Shown piece by piece: positions 1-10,620 of a stretch of 64,000 nucleotides of DNA (position 1 is its first letter; every line of letters starts with the position of its first letter). Source of the DNA: Liopterus haemorrhoidalis (lineage: Eukaryota > Arthropoda > Insecta > Coleoptera > Dytiscidae); NCBI GenBank assembly GCA_963971575.1, contig OZ020617.1:40272606-40336605 (forward strand). The letters are read 5' to 3'. A program made the position numbers and the translations under genes. The notes under the pieces were generated by a model. It had not been told where the DNA came from and made no database searches. It worked only from the letters and a program-made list of their open reading frames with translations.

Positions 1-668
1 AAATTACGAAAATATATCGAATTCCTTCAAGAATATTGACTGTACGATAACATCGTCACTGAGACCAATGGAGAGGATTACAGGTAGCATTGGAGCAATT
101 GTGCAAAACAACTTATTTAAACTAATTAAATTTTATTAGAAGTATCTTATATGTTTAATAAATTAATTAAATAACACAGAAATACTTATAAAAAATTAAT
201 GAATTCTCATTAAATTAGCGAGCTGTCTTGTATTCTCCACTTCAAGTACATCTAAAAATTCATAAAATATATATCCCTGTTCCATAACTGAAACATTTAA
301 CGTAAAAAGTACTAAAATTATATATTTCCATTTAAAAAACAGATTTTAAATCACACTAACCTACAAATATATTCAAACTTATGTAAACAACAAGTAAAAA
401 CGTCAAAAAAATATCACTTTTCAAAGAAGACACGTTCCTAGGTCTCCTCTCAAGCGCGACACAACACTGTTAAAAGTGCATTATCAATGACTTACAGAAT
501 ACCAACACGAGGTGTTGAAAATCGGAACTTTCGACAGGATACCGTTGAAACGATTGTTGAAAATCTTACAGAATAGACCCCCTGTAGCAATGATGGGATT
601 CAATTTGCTCAACAACCGATTCGCAGGGGTATTTGTTTAAAAACACAACATTTTCTCAAAATACAAAA
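1..668. other. AT-rich non-coding stretch
   Basis: No frame of useful length, RNA gene or repeat recognised elsewhere in the window is visible here. It ends at the TA dinucleotide that borders the composite element beginning at 671. Confidence 0.5.
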
Positions 669-887
669 TACCCAGCAAACATTCAACTAACGGCCGAATG
701 CCGGCAAACTGCTTTTATGCTGGTAAATTACTGGCACCAAAAGTAAGTGCAACGCCAGTATTAATAATGTACTTCACATTTGTATTTCGCATTCCGCCTA
801 TACGAAGTACTTTACCAGCATTTTATAAGCACCCAGCAAACATTTTTATCCGGACCAGTACTGGTAAAGCACATACTCGCCGGCATT

Positions 888-1165
888 GAAAGTAATGGCC
901 CAGTGCTGGCATTTCGTACTGGGCCAGTACCCCGGTGTCCCGTGGCCCTTAGCTGGTCCATTGATGTATCAGTTGCTGGCCCAGCAACGGTAAAGTGCAT
1001 TGAAAGTAATGGGCCAGTGCTGGCATTTCGCACTGGGCCAGTGCTGGCATTTCGCATTGGTCCAGTGCTGGCATTTTGCACTGGGCCAGTACCCCGGTGT
1101 CCCCGTGGCCGTTAGCTGGCCCATTGATGTATCAGTTGCTGGCCCAGCAACGGTAAAGTGCAAAA
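888..1165 (+). repeat. Duplicated block with 24-bp minisatellite
   Basis: A segment running from GAAAGTAATGG to CAACGGTAAAGTGCA occurs twice in tandem (about 888-1003 and 1004-1163). The second copy is longer because it holds about three and a half 24-bp units, each containing CCAGTGCTGGCATTTCGC. The inverted module on the right (about 2630-2720) has no such expansion. Confidence 0.75.
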
Positions 1166-1311
1166 TAATCGCATTAGTTGCAAGATTTATTTCTGACAGA
1201 CTAGTGCTTATATTATACCCACTCTCTAGTGTTTCAAATGTAATATATGTGTACTTACCCAGTATTAAAATAAATTAATGGTTAGGTGCAAAATAAATAC
1301 TCATTTGGCCA

Positions 1312-1466
1312 TTTTCACCATCGTTGAATAAATTTATTTAACAAGTAAAGTTGACAATATCGCATCGGTTTTAAACTATTAATGAAGAAATTAACATTGC
1401 TGTCAATAGAATGATGCGATATTGTTAACTTAAGTTGTTAAATAAATTTATTCAACGATGGTAAAA
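1312..1466. repeat. Palindromic MITE-like hairpin
   Basis: Arms at about 1312-1366 and 1414-1466 are inverted copies (CCATCGTTGAATAAATTTAT against its complement) with a few mismatches and a loop of about 47 bp. It lies inside the composite element, so it is probably a later insertion. Confidence 0.7.
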
Positions 1467-2981
1467 CTAGCCGATTGTAAATTGAATTAACAGTTATAAT
1501 TTATTGATTTATTTATAAATATTAAATAAATATAATTTCAGGAATAACAGGAATTAGTTTATTTAATTTATTAATTTAATGAAGAATTTTAAGAAAATGG
1601 TTTTCTGCCATTTCGGTCTAACCAATTTCATCCTTAAGATAAGAGGTGACTAATAAGTTTCGCCAATATTCGTCTTGTATTATCTACCACATCTTTTCCC
1701 CCTGACTTGAAGAGTGCCAACCTAAAGAACTCATACTTGTTAAAATAAATTCAATAAACAAATTTTATAAGCATTAATGCTATAAGCTGTTCACTTTTGT
1801 AAGAACAAACTAGATCTGGTTATTTTGGTGATTTTTATAGTGTATTACTGACTTTTAGAAACTTGGTTATATTGTAAAAAAAGCTTTACAGTTTTGGATT
1901 AAGTTTGTATTATTTTAGGTTAGTATTATATTTACAAAATATTTAAGATGTCACTATTCAAAATGAAATATGACAAATTATATTTTTTAAATGACATATT
2001 TATAATCTTGTATCAGATTTATTAATAATTGAAAATTTTATTACATGAAAAAAACTATGATTGAACTAAACTAAAAATTAAACAATTTAATATGAAATAG
2101 TTTGTGTAAACTACGTCCTTAAATCTAACAAAACACACACAAATCACAATAAAAAACTGTATAATGGTCACAATCAATAACTATTCAAATACACATCTTT
2201 AAAAACTATTCACCAACACGTCCGAACTTATACTAACAGAATATCACTTGTACCGACCCTCGAAGGCCACGCCATTAGGGTGTTTTATGACTAAGAACGG
2301 TCAGACTTTTCAAATTATTACATTCAAAAAAAGTTATAAACATAAGCACTGGCTCGCTAGAAATAACCTTGGATTAATACAAATAAGGAATGCTTATAAA
2401 ATGCTGGTAAAGTACTTCGTATAGGCAGAGTGCGAAATACAAATGTGAAGTACATTATTAATACTGGCATTGCACTTACTTTTGGTGCCAGCAATGTACC
2501 AGCGTAAAAGCAGTTTGCCGGCGTTCGGCCGTTAGTTCAATGTTTGCTGGGCACTCTTCTTCACTCATACTTTTTACTTAAAACCATCAGAAATAAATCT
2601 TGCAACTAATGCGATTATTTTGCACTTTACCGTTGCTGGGCCGGCAACTGATACATCAATGGGTCAGTAACGGCCACGGGGACACCGGGGTACTGGCCCA
2701 TTACTTTCAATGCCGGGGAGTATGTGCTTTACCAGTATTGGCCCGTATAAAAATGTTTGCTGGGTAGTATATTTATTTAAATTAAACATTAAGATATGTA
2801 ATTATTTTAAATATTGCCAAATAGCCCTCTAGTTTTCAGTCACTTCTATTTCCGTTTTTGTTTTTACACGAGGATCATCCGATCTGTGGTTGCTTCTTAA
2901 CCAATTTAGCACCATCGGTACTGGATCCCAATCTATTAAAGGCAAACCATTCAAATTAATAACCATTATATTACTTATATT

Positions 2982-3207
2982 TAGGGTGACCATCCGTCCC
3001 GGTTTTAGGTCAATTGTCCCGAAAAATGTTCTCGGGACGGTCGATTGTCCCGGTTTTTCAGGTGAGGACCATTTTGATGCTCTTCACTTTGAATTTGGAG
3101 AGGCGAGGACCTTTTTTTTTGCTATTTACTTGGATCTGGGAGGAAAAAAAGACCTTCTTTTTTTCCCTTGTGTCCCGGTTTCCCTTTACTGAAATCTGGT
3201 CACCCTA
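2982..3207. mobile_element. hAT-like MITE, TAGGGTGACC ends, 8-bp TSD
   Basis: The ends read TAGGGTGACCATCCGTCCCG and ...ATCTGGTCACCCTA. The flanks are CTTATATT on both sides (2974-2981 and 3208-3215), a perfect 8-bp duplication typical of hAT elements. Inside lies the GAGGACC/CTTCACTT minisatellite shared by several other MITEs here. A second copy is at 16127-16359. It does not encode a protein. Confidence 0.85.
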
Positions 3208-3792
3208 CTTATATTTGAAACGATCAGTCTGTTTCGTTTTTCTGTGCATATGTTATTCATAAGGCTAAAGCCTCTTTCAGCTTCTGCTGAACTGACGGCT
3301 ATGGTCATTCCCTGTATCTAAAGTATTTAAACAAGCGGTTCGCCTAACTTAAAAATTCTTAACAAACGGTTCGAGCGAACCGGTGTGAACCGGGTGAATC
3401 GCATCACTGCCCTGTAGTATAAAAACTTTGATTATAAATATTTGCAATTAAATAATCAAGAATTTAAAATAAAAAAATTAAAACAATTTAGAAGCTGGAA
3501 AGACAAAATTAAAGAAAATTCTGGAAAAAATGGACAACAATGGTAATGAGAATATGGGAATAGTAACAAGACGCTTTCCTGTCTTGTTACTGTTTTGTGA
3601 GGTCTTCGTGCTAATCCCTTCGACCAGTAACAGTATCTTGCAAAAAATGCAGGTATCAGCTAACCGAAAATTTGATAAGTATTATTATACAGAATACATG
3701 GAAAGACCTGACACAATTAATTGCATTAAGACGGGGGATTTTTGTGAGTTAGACCAAAAGTCAATCCGACTGCAACCAAAATTGCAACGATC

Positions 3793-4016
3793 AAATTGGT
3801 CGAACTGCGCGACGAACTGCTCCTTCATCCACCCTATTCTCCATATTTTGAACCCCGCGACTTCTCTTTTTTCCAAATATGAAGAATTGGCTCGCTGGAG
3901 AAAAATTCGCATCCAACGAAGAGATCATCGCTGCAACAGCATATTTTGCAGGATATCGTTGTGCAAAATATATCGAGCTAAAAGGAGACTATGTAGAAAA
4001 GCAAGCCAAATTTTGA
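3793..4016 (+). pseudogene. mariner transposase C-terminal remnant (irritans-like)
   Basis: The translation follows the end of an irritans-type mariner transposase: KLVELRDELLLHPPYSP, then PRDFSFFP holding the last catalytic Asp, then NMKNWLAGEKFASNEEII, and a tail reading IELKGDYVEKQAKF before the stop. One base is missing in the FFPN stretch (about 3875), and SPD is changed to SPY. Everything upstream of about 3780 (HTH and first two catalytic Asp) is unrecognisable. Related tails occur at 55524 and 56330. It is dead. Confidence 0.75.
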
Positions 4017-4731
4017 AAAAAAGTAATTCATTTCGAAGTCATTGACTAGGAATAAACGTTAATAATTGACATAGGTTTTCATCTTTCCAAATATTACTTT
4101 TTTTATGGAGAGTTTCTATTTATTTTTCAATTACTGAATCTATACGATTGTCACAATATCAAACCTTGTTTTAGTTCGAGTTGATAAGGAAAAGCTGTCA
4201 TGCAATATATCGTTTTAGTGACATTTATATTTCCTACAACATTTATGGTCTTTTTGAACACAACAGTACATCGAAAAACGTTACACTTAAACACTTCCTA
4301 GACATCTGTACGAAAAACGCTATGCTATGCTAAGCAAAAGTGGAAATGACAGGAATGTCTTAGTATGATAAATATTATTCAGCTGATATTTATGTCAAAG
4401 TTTGTGAATACAAATTAATATGTGAAAGTTCTCAACATATTTAGAAACTTTAGGGAAAACAAGGACTTGAATAGAAAAAACGCTTCTGGACCTCTGAGCA
4501 CCCGTAGTAAATACTATCTTTAAGGCTGTTTTTACGTTATAATTCTCAGTGCACTATCAAACTTCTGAAGTCATTCTAACTTTTAAAACTAACTTCTAAA
4601 GAAAAAAACGGCAGAAATAGGCATTCAACACCTTCTGTCTTTTGTTACTTATCACTGCCAACTTAAGAACATTTTTAAATATCATTGGATTATTCCAGTT
4701 TATATTTATAGATAAATAGTAAAGGCTATTC

Positions 4732-4899
4732 CAAACTGTTAGGCGGAACTAGATTTTCAATTTTAGTAACTTTTACCGATTAAGTGAGGTTTTTGATAAG
4801 TTGGTTTAGCAAAAGCCTACTTCAAACCATAAAAGAACTCATGACAACTTATAAAAATGAAAATTCCAGTTTGTTCGGCCTAAACGTTTAGAATAGCCT
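4732..4899. repeat. Small MITE, AGGCTATTCC ends
   Basis: AGGCTATTCCAAACTGTTAGGC on the left is an imperfect inverted copy of GCCTAAACGTTTAGAATAGCCT on the right. Related single ends occur near 34060-34095 and 37770-37800. It has no coding capacity. Confidence 0.55.
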
Positions 4900-5455
4900 A
4901 TAACCATAGCCGGTATTATAAAAGGTAGGAATCGGGAAATTATTCGGCAACAAGAGGCGCCCTAGGGACCCGTGCCGATCGTTTAATTCTTGTTTTGCAC
5001 TTTTTATAAATGAAAAGTTACAATAAACAAAATTTTGATAAAGTTACGGGTGGAAAAGGAGAAGATTTTGTGCCCAGGTTACATAAATTATTATTTTTTT
5101 TTTAAATCTGTATTACATTGTTCTCTCAACACCATATAAATTTTGAATAAATATTAATTGTTGAGTTAACGTGAAGTTTAGAAAGAGATAAAGTTAAAAG
5201 GATTTTTTACAAATTATTTTACTGTCGTAGACGTACATTTAAATTAAGTAACCGTCTTCAGTAGCTGCATAAAACTCAGTTTTTATTCACTAATAATCCA
5301 TCCATTTTTTCTCGGTAAAAAGTAGGACAAAAAAAACTTTTTAGCGGGCCTCACTTGTTTTTTTTTGTACCACGGCCATGTTTGCCCATCGTGGCTCTCA
5401 TGATACATTTTCCTTCATTTCAAACGAAGTATGAATACTTTTGTTAGGTATAATA

Positions 5456-5918
5456 ATTAAAGTCACTATATTATACAAAGTAGCGCAAGCCTTTGAAGAA
5501 GCCGACAGGCCCCAGGGTTTGTTTGGCAACACTGGTTCCCCTATTAAGCAAACTAAAGCAGCAATTTTTACGTTCTTAAGTTTGCGTCTGCGCTATCACA
5601 TCTCTCTTTCACGCTCTAATTTAATAACCTCCTTTGTCAGCGGTTTGAATATTTAAGGCTAAGTTTCATTTAAATTTATATGTTATATCCATTTTATTTA
5701 ATAAAAATAAAAAAAATAATTGAAATTGTACCACAATTTTGTTATAGTGCATCTTTGATTATAAAAATCGTGATTACAATGTTTAAAATAAAATTATTGG
5801 TAGTACTAGTTTCTTATTTTTGTATGGTTGGAATCACTGAACAACATTTATGTTGGCGATATTTTTAGCCCCAGCATGGCCGCCGTTGCGCTACTTTGTA
5901 TAATATAGTGACTTTAAT
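5456..5918. mobile_element. MITE with perfect 33-bp TIRs
   Basis: The first 33 bases (starting ATTAAAGTCACTATATTATA) are the exact reverse complement of the last 33 (5886-5918). The 463-bp element holds no plausible transposase; the short frames at 5441 and 5680 start or end in the inverted repeats. Perfect ends suggest a fairly recent copy. Flanks are TAATA-like on both sides but too AT-rich to define a target duplication. Confidence 0.8.
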
Positions 5919-6984
5919 AATAATAAGTCTCAAAAATATTCTATTAAGATTTTAATAATTCTTGTACGATACTGAAAACCAATCAATTTTTGTTGTCCCG
6001 ACCTAAAATATTAGACAGAAAGAACCAATAACGGCGCAGTAGAATGCTCATATACATGTGACCGTAGCGATCAACTGTTCATCTACCGAAAATATTTTCG
6101 GGTAATTTACTATCAACTTTAGCTATATTTTTTCTTATTTTGTTTAAAATAAATGGGATTTAGTTGTTCACATTCTTAGGACATTTATGTATACGTTTGG
6201 ATTTATTCAACATCATATTATTCAACATATTTAACTAGTGACTTATCTAACATAAGGTGACCATTAAACATTCCAGTCCGGGAAAAGAGGACCGGGGGAA
6301 TTATCATAAAAAGTTAAATTTTTTAGATTTTTTTGAATGCTACAATAACTTTACATCCGATTTTTCTGAACTAAATTCGAAATGCAATAATTATCATACG
6401 AGATTAAAAACAAGAAATTGCATCGTATAGTACAAGCTTAAGCGTTGAAAGTATACTGAATTTGAAGGGTTATGAGATTAAGTTCTTAACTGTAACATCT
6501 AACACCATGAGAACAGTCTGTAGAACATAAGAAAACGTTACATTTTAACACTTCTACGCCACTCTTACCCCATTACGCACCATATGTCTCGAGATGTGAT
6601 GAACTGAAGATATGTTCGCGAGTAAACGACAGATGTTCTCTGAGAACAGAAGGCACGCGCCAAGACAACGCCACCGTCAGATCGGGCTAACGGCACACCG
6701 TACTGCCCTCATGTCTTCACTTCCCTCCGACGATTATTATAAGACGATGAGCCCAGTAAATTATAGGCAAATATGATGAATTGCCACGTTATGTGGGTAG
6801 AGAAAGTGTTCTTTTATGTATTTTTTGCTTCAGTAGTTTAAAACGTTTTTTAGGAAAGTTATTTAATTAATGTATCTTCCTTTATTTTGTAGAATACCAT
6901 TAGATTGTTATTAGTTTGTAGCAACAGTAAATTTAACCAACTGTAGAAATTAAAGATTTTTTATTTGACGTTTCCAAATTTCAC
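5919..6984. other. Unassigned AT-rich stretch
   Basis: Near 6254 the motif AAGGTGACCA followed by a CCGGG-rich run resembles one end of the TAGGGTGACC MITE family, but no partner end is seen. Nothing else is recognised. Confidence 0.35.
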
Positions 6985-7173
6985 ACAGGAAATGATGGGT
7001 ACACGATTATAGTGGATCATACACGTAACAAGAATGAAAGAAAGATTTGAGATGGCATTTTGAACATCTGTTAAAAGATCTCGCAAAGATGAAGTGAACA
7101 GCTGAAGAGTGAAGAGATCTTGCGAGTATTGCTGTACAAGATACCTGAAAAATCTTGATAACTGACAGAGACA
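6985..7173 (+). pseudogene. LINE reverse-transcriptase C-terminal remnant
   Basis: Plus-strand translation with frame changes gives GTRLQWIIHVTRM, then KRSRKDEVNS, then VKEDLASIAVQD and ITDRDI. This matches the RLRWxGHVxRM / GRPRxRWxDxVxxDL / DRxxWR tail common in RTE-type and related non-LTR retrotransposons. It is cut off exactly where the mariner TIR begins (TA then CGAGG, 7174), so the mariner probably inserted into it. The assignment rests on motif order only. Confidence 0.5.
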
Positions 7174-7974
7174 TACGAGGCTTACCTTTTATATTACAAA
7201 CGGCCACTAGATGGCAATATAGAAATGTGTTATTATTATATTCGTAAAATTTGACATTTGTTATTATGAAATCAGTGGCAGCTTGTAAATTGACCGAGTA
7301 GTTTGTAGACAGTGTGCGTTAAAAAAAACAAGTTTTTGAAATAATTGTTATTACTCGTAAAGGTTTTCCTTGGATGATTTTTTACGATTTTAGTAAAGGC
7401 CTAACTCAACAACAATGCAAAGATTCGCTTCGTTCAACTTTTGGTAATGAAGCACCATCAGAAAAGACTGTTTACAATTGGTTTGCAGAATTTCGTCATG
7501 GTCGCGCATCCGTCAGTGATGAATCTCGTGAAGGTTGACCAAAAACGGTTGTGATTCAAAAAAACGTCGATGCTGTGTGCCAAATGATTGAAGAAGATCG
7601 GCATGTGACTTACCGTGAGATAGAGGCATCCTTTGGCATATCCCAGAATGCAATTTAATCGAATTTGCATGAACATTTAGCTGTGAAAAAGATCTGTTCC
7701 CGATGGATTCAGCATAATTTGACCGAAGCTAAAAAAAAGGTTCGTGTTGATTGGTGTAAGGGAATGCTAAAAAAATTCAATCTAGGCACTACAAAATACT
7801 TATACAATATCTTTACAAGTGACGAAACTTGGATTTATTCACATGAACCGTAAACTAAGCAAAATTCCACTGTTTGGGTCTTCCAAGATGAACTGAAACC
7901 CACGAAGCACTTCCAAGAAAATGATCGCTTGTTTCTTCGATTGTACTGGACATGTCGCAACCATTCCTTTAGGG

Positions 7975-8673
7975 CAGCGGTTCTTAAATTTTGATCCGCG
8001 GACCCCTGGGGGTCCACGTAGCCATTACCGGGGGTCCGCGAAACAATATTGACATTAACTTTACATCCCCCAACTTTTCGCTTTTATTCAAATAACTTAT
8101 TTAATAAAAATCCTACATGGTCAAGACTTTTTGTATTTGTTGTTATGTAACTAGTTATTGACGTAATTAAACAATAATTAGTAAAAATTTAATTATTTTT
8201 ATTCAACTGCAAATTACTTACAGAAATATGTATGAGTTTATATATATATATATAAACTTATACAAGCCTACACAATACTATGGTAGAAGGCTTTTAGATA
8301 TTAGATATATATATATATATATATATGTAAAAGCCTTCTACCATAGTATTGTGTATTGTGTAGGCTTGTATAAGTTTAACGTATTATAATTTTTAACTTT
8401 TTTAAATTCTTTTTACTACTATTTTTATTAATTTTATGATTTTTATTCTATATGCTAATAAACATATTCATCTCTATAAATGCGCAAGACCATTTATTAA
8501 AATAACCAGCGATACATTTTTACCAATATTTATTATAACATAGTGCCTATTAGATTATTGAGTCAGAAATTAAGTCTCAAGAACGACGTAAAATGCCTAG
8601 GGTTGGGATGGGGTACGCAAAAAAAAGTTGTTCAAGAGGGGGTGCCCGGACTACATAAGTTTAAGAACCCCTG
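7975..8673. mobile_element. hAT-like MITE inside mariner copy 1
   Basis: The ends are CAGCGGTTCTTAAATTTTG and AAGTTTAAGAACCCCTG. The flanks CTTTAGGG (7967-7974) and CTTTAGAG (8674-8681) are an 8-bp duplication of the mariner sequence CTTTAGAG, which is uninterrupted in copies 2 and 3. That fixes this as a later insertion into mariner. Confidence 0.85.
8254..8378. repeat. Long hairpin around a (TA)n core
   Basis: AAACTTATACAAGCCTACAC (8254) through GGCTTTTA is repeated in reverse complement to 8378, with a 7-base TATTGTG duplication in the right arm and an alternating TA core at about 8304-8326. It sits within the hAT-like MITE, so it is a third nesting level or an internal feature of that MITE. 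Confidence 0.75.
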
Positions 8674-9113
8674 CTTTAGAGGATCGGAGAACAGTTAATG
8701 CTGAATGGTATACAGCAATTTGTTTGCCAGAAGTCATCGACAAAATCAGGAAAAACAACAAAAAACGTCGCTTCGTTCTTCATCATGACAATGCAAGCTC
8801 CCACACAGCACGTCAAACAATTGATTATTTGAAAGAGAAACACATCGAATTAATGTCTCATTGCCCGTATTCATTTGATTTATCCCCAAACGACTTTTTT
8901 TGTTCCCCAATGTCAAACAAAAAATGCGTGGACAGCGATTTTCATCACCTCAAGTTGTTGAAGCTTCGAAAAACATGTTTTTGAGATATCAGCTTCGGAG
9001 TGATTTTTTTTTTTTTTTTCGGGAATTGGTTTGAACGCTTGCAAAAGTATCTTAAAGGCGAATATTTTGAAAAGCAATAAAAGAGTTTGTTCAAAAAAAA
9101 AAATTTTGTCGTA

Positions 9114-9757
9114 CGTGATCTTGGTAAAGAAAAGAAAATCAGATTACTGAAAAATTGGGCTGACCATTTGTCGGCCAGTGGGCTTCTAAAATCGTGATTG
9201 ATCCAGTTGTAAGTAATATGTATAACGTGTCGAACAAATGATTGCTAAACGGATCAGTATTGGTGTGACTAACATTGGCGACAACCGAAGACAATGGGTT
9301 TTTCGCACGACACGACCTCAACCGTGCATGCGCCTCTAATAATAACAGATCCAAGCTTTATAATGTGAAAGTACTTTATAACTATTATAGTATTTTATGG
9401 AATGCACTTATGAGAAAATGAGGAAAAGTTAAGTACTATATTAAATACACGTGGTCGGCATAACGTTTCAAATGATCATATTATTCACGTATAAAAATAT
9501 ACTCTTATTAAATATTAATTACTCAGAGCTGTAAATTACATTTTTGAACGTGTCAGAATTTAAATATCTTGGTCACAAATAAACAATAGCTTTGTGCTTT
9601 GTTCAAGCTGAAAGTTTGTTATTTTTTATACTGCGCATGCGTTCAAAATGAGTTGTTTCAAAGTAGTTTGTGATTTCCGCTGCTCAATCGCTTGAATTCC
9701 ATTTGGTAACCAAAAATGTCAGATATCTTTGAATTCTAGAAAATAATAATACATATT
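9114..9757. other. Unassigned stretch
   Basis: Contains a 71-codon minus-strand frame (9139-9354) with no recognisable motif. No repeat edge is visible. Confidence 0.3.
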
Positions 9758-10487
9758 CAGATCAATTCTGTAAAAAGTTATTGTGTAATAACGTTACTAC
9801 AACATAAAATATTATAAAAAATACAATGACTTTCATTCATGATAGTAACTGACCTTGCTCATATAGACCGGGAGCTCATGACAGTTTTTGGTCTCCGATT
9901 TTATACAGCATGCCTTTTGGAAGAGAGAATATTTACCCTGTGACAACAAAAAAGGGATGGTACTAAACCCATGCACGCTTTCCGGTCATAGGGAAAATTG
10001 CATTTCCACTTAAACACAAAATTTTTGTGCTTTTTTCTGATTTAATATTGCTTGCCCTTTTGTCAAAAGAAAGTTATAACAAATTTAAAGTCTTTTAAAT
10101 ATATGCATACGATTCGGAGGGTCCCAAAGGGCTCAAACGGTCATGTGATCTTGTAATAAAAAAATATGATTTTCCGCGTTTTCATACAGCATGCCTATAA
10201 TTAAAAGACTTTAAATTTGTTATAACTTTCTTTTGACAAAAGGGCAAGCAATATTAAATCAGAGAAAAACATAAAAATTTTGTGCAAGTGGAAATGCAAT
10301 TTTCCCTATGACCGGAAAGCGTGCAGGGGTTTAGTACCATTCCTTTTTTGTTGTCACAGGATAAATATTCTCTCCTCGAAAAGGCATGCTGTATGAAATC
10401 GGAGACCAAAAATGTCATGAACTCCCGGTCTAATAGTGACGAATTTAGTAACTATTATCATAGTAACAGAGTTACGGAATTGGTTTG
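9758..10487. mobile_element. MITE CAGAYCAATTCTGTAA, split by foldback element
   Basis: The left part (9758-9865) and right part (10431-10487) join to make a copy of the MITE seen uninterrupted at 40933-41088: CAGATCAATTCTGTAA at one end and GTTACGGAATTGGTTTG at the other. Both copies are flanked by ATT. Without the insertion it is about 163 bp. Confidence 0.7.
9866..10430. mobile_element. Foldback element with arms of about 235 bp
   Basis: It starts GACCGGGAGCTCATGACA and ends with the complement TGTCATGAACTCCCGGTC, with TA on both sides. Nearly the whole of 9866-10105 is repeated in reverse complement at about 10195-10430, with few mismatches, around a spacer of about 90 bp. A transcript would form a long double-stranded RNA. 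It contains no frame. Confidence 0.8.
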
Positions 10488-10620
10488 ATTATATTTAAGC
10501 TATAACGTATATTTTTTTATAACATTTTAGAGATAGATTTTATTAGACGGATACCCAAAAAATTAATACTTAACCAAACAAATTAGTTTTTTTAATTCTC
10601 AAAATCAACGTTTGTTTAAA

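Larger units (their letters stand above)
671..2764. mobile_element. Composite TIR element with CCCAGCAAACAT ends
   Basis: The outer ends read CCCAGCAAACATT (671) and its complement AATGTTTGCTGGG (to 2764), each bordered by TA, which fits a TA target duplication. Two modules are present twice. Module A (about 671-830) and module B (831-1200) lie in forward orientation on the left. Inverted copies lie on the right as A (about 2395-2573) then B (about 2580-2764). The order is therefore A+ B+ ... A- B-, not the mirror order expected of a simple palindrome. An internal copy of the end motif occurs at 831 and again near 2562. No transposase is visible, so it is non-autonomous. The short frames here are by-products of the repeats. 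Confidence 0.6.
7174..9113 (+). pseudogene. mariner family A, copy 1, interrupted
   Basis: The left end TACGAGGCTTACC matches the TIR of the better-bounded copy at 35540-36802. Coding runs from about 7370 to 8985. Readable landmarks are YDFSKGLTQQQC, WFAEFRHGRASVSDE, YREIEASFGIS, DETWIY, VNAEWYT, the LHHDNASSHTA motif and DLSPNDFF; the spacing of the last two catalytic Asp is 34 residues, the mariner value. A TGA replaces the Arg of the GRPK motif (about 7538), a TAA follows near 7656, and a 699-bp hAT-like element splits the gene at 7975. The 3' TIR is missing, the match ending near 9113. It is inactive. Confidence 0.85.

Noticed and set aside
812..1163. Repetitive minus- and plus-strand frames with an NASTGP-like motif
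   Set aside because: They are the 24-bp minisatellite read as protein; the period is a multiple of three, which keeps frames open without selection.
9866..10430. A microRNA precursor
   Set aside because: Arms of more than 200 bp and TA-flanked ends fit a foldback transposable element far better than a single miRNA hairpin.
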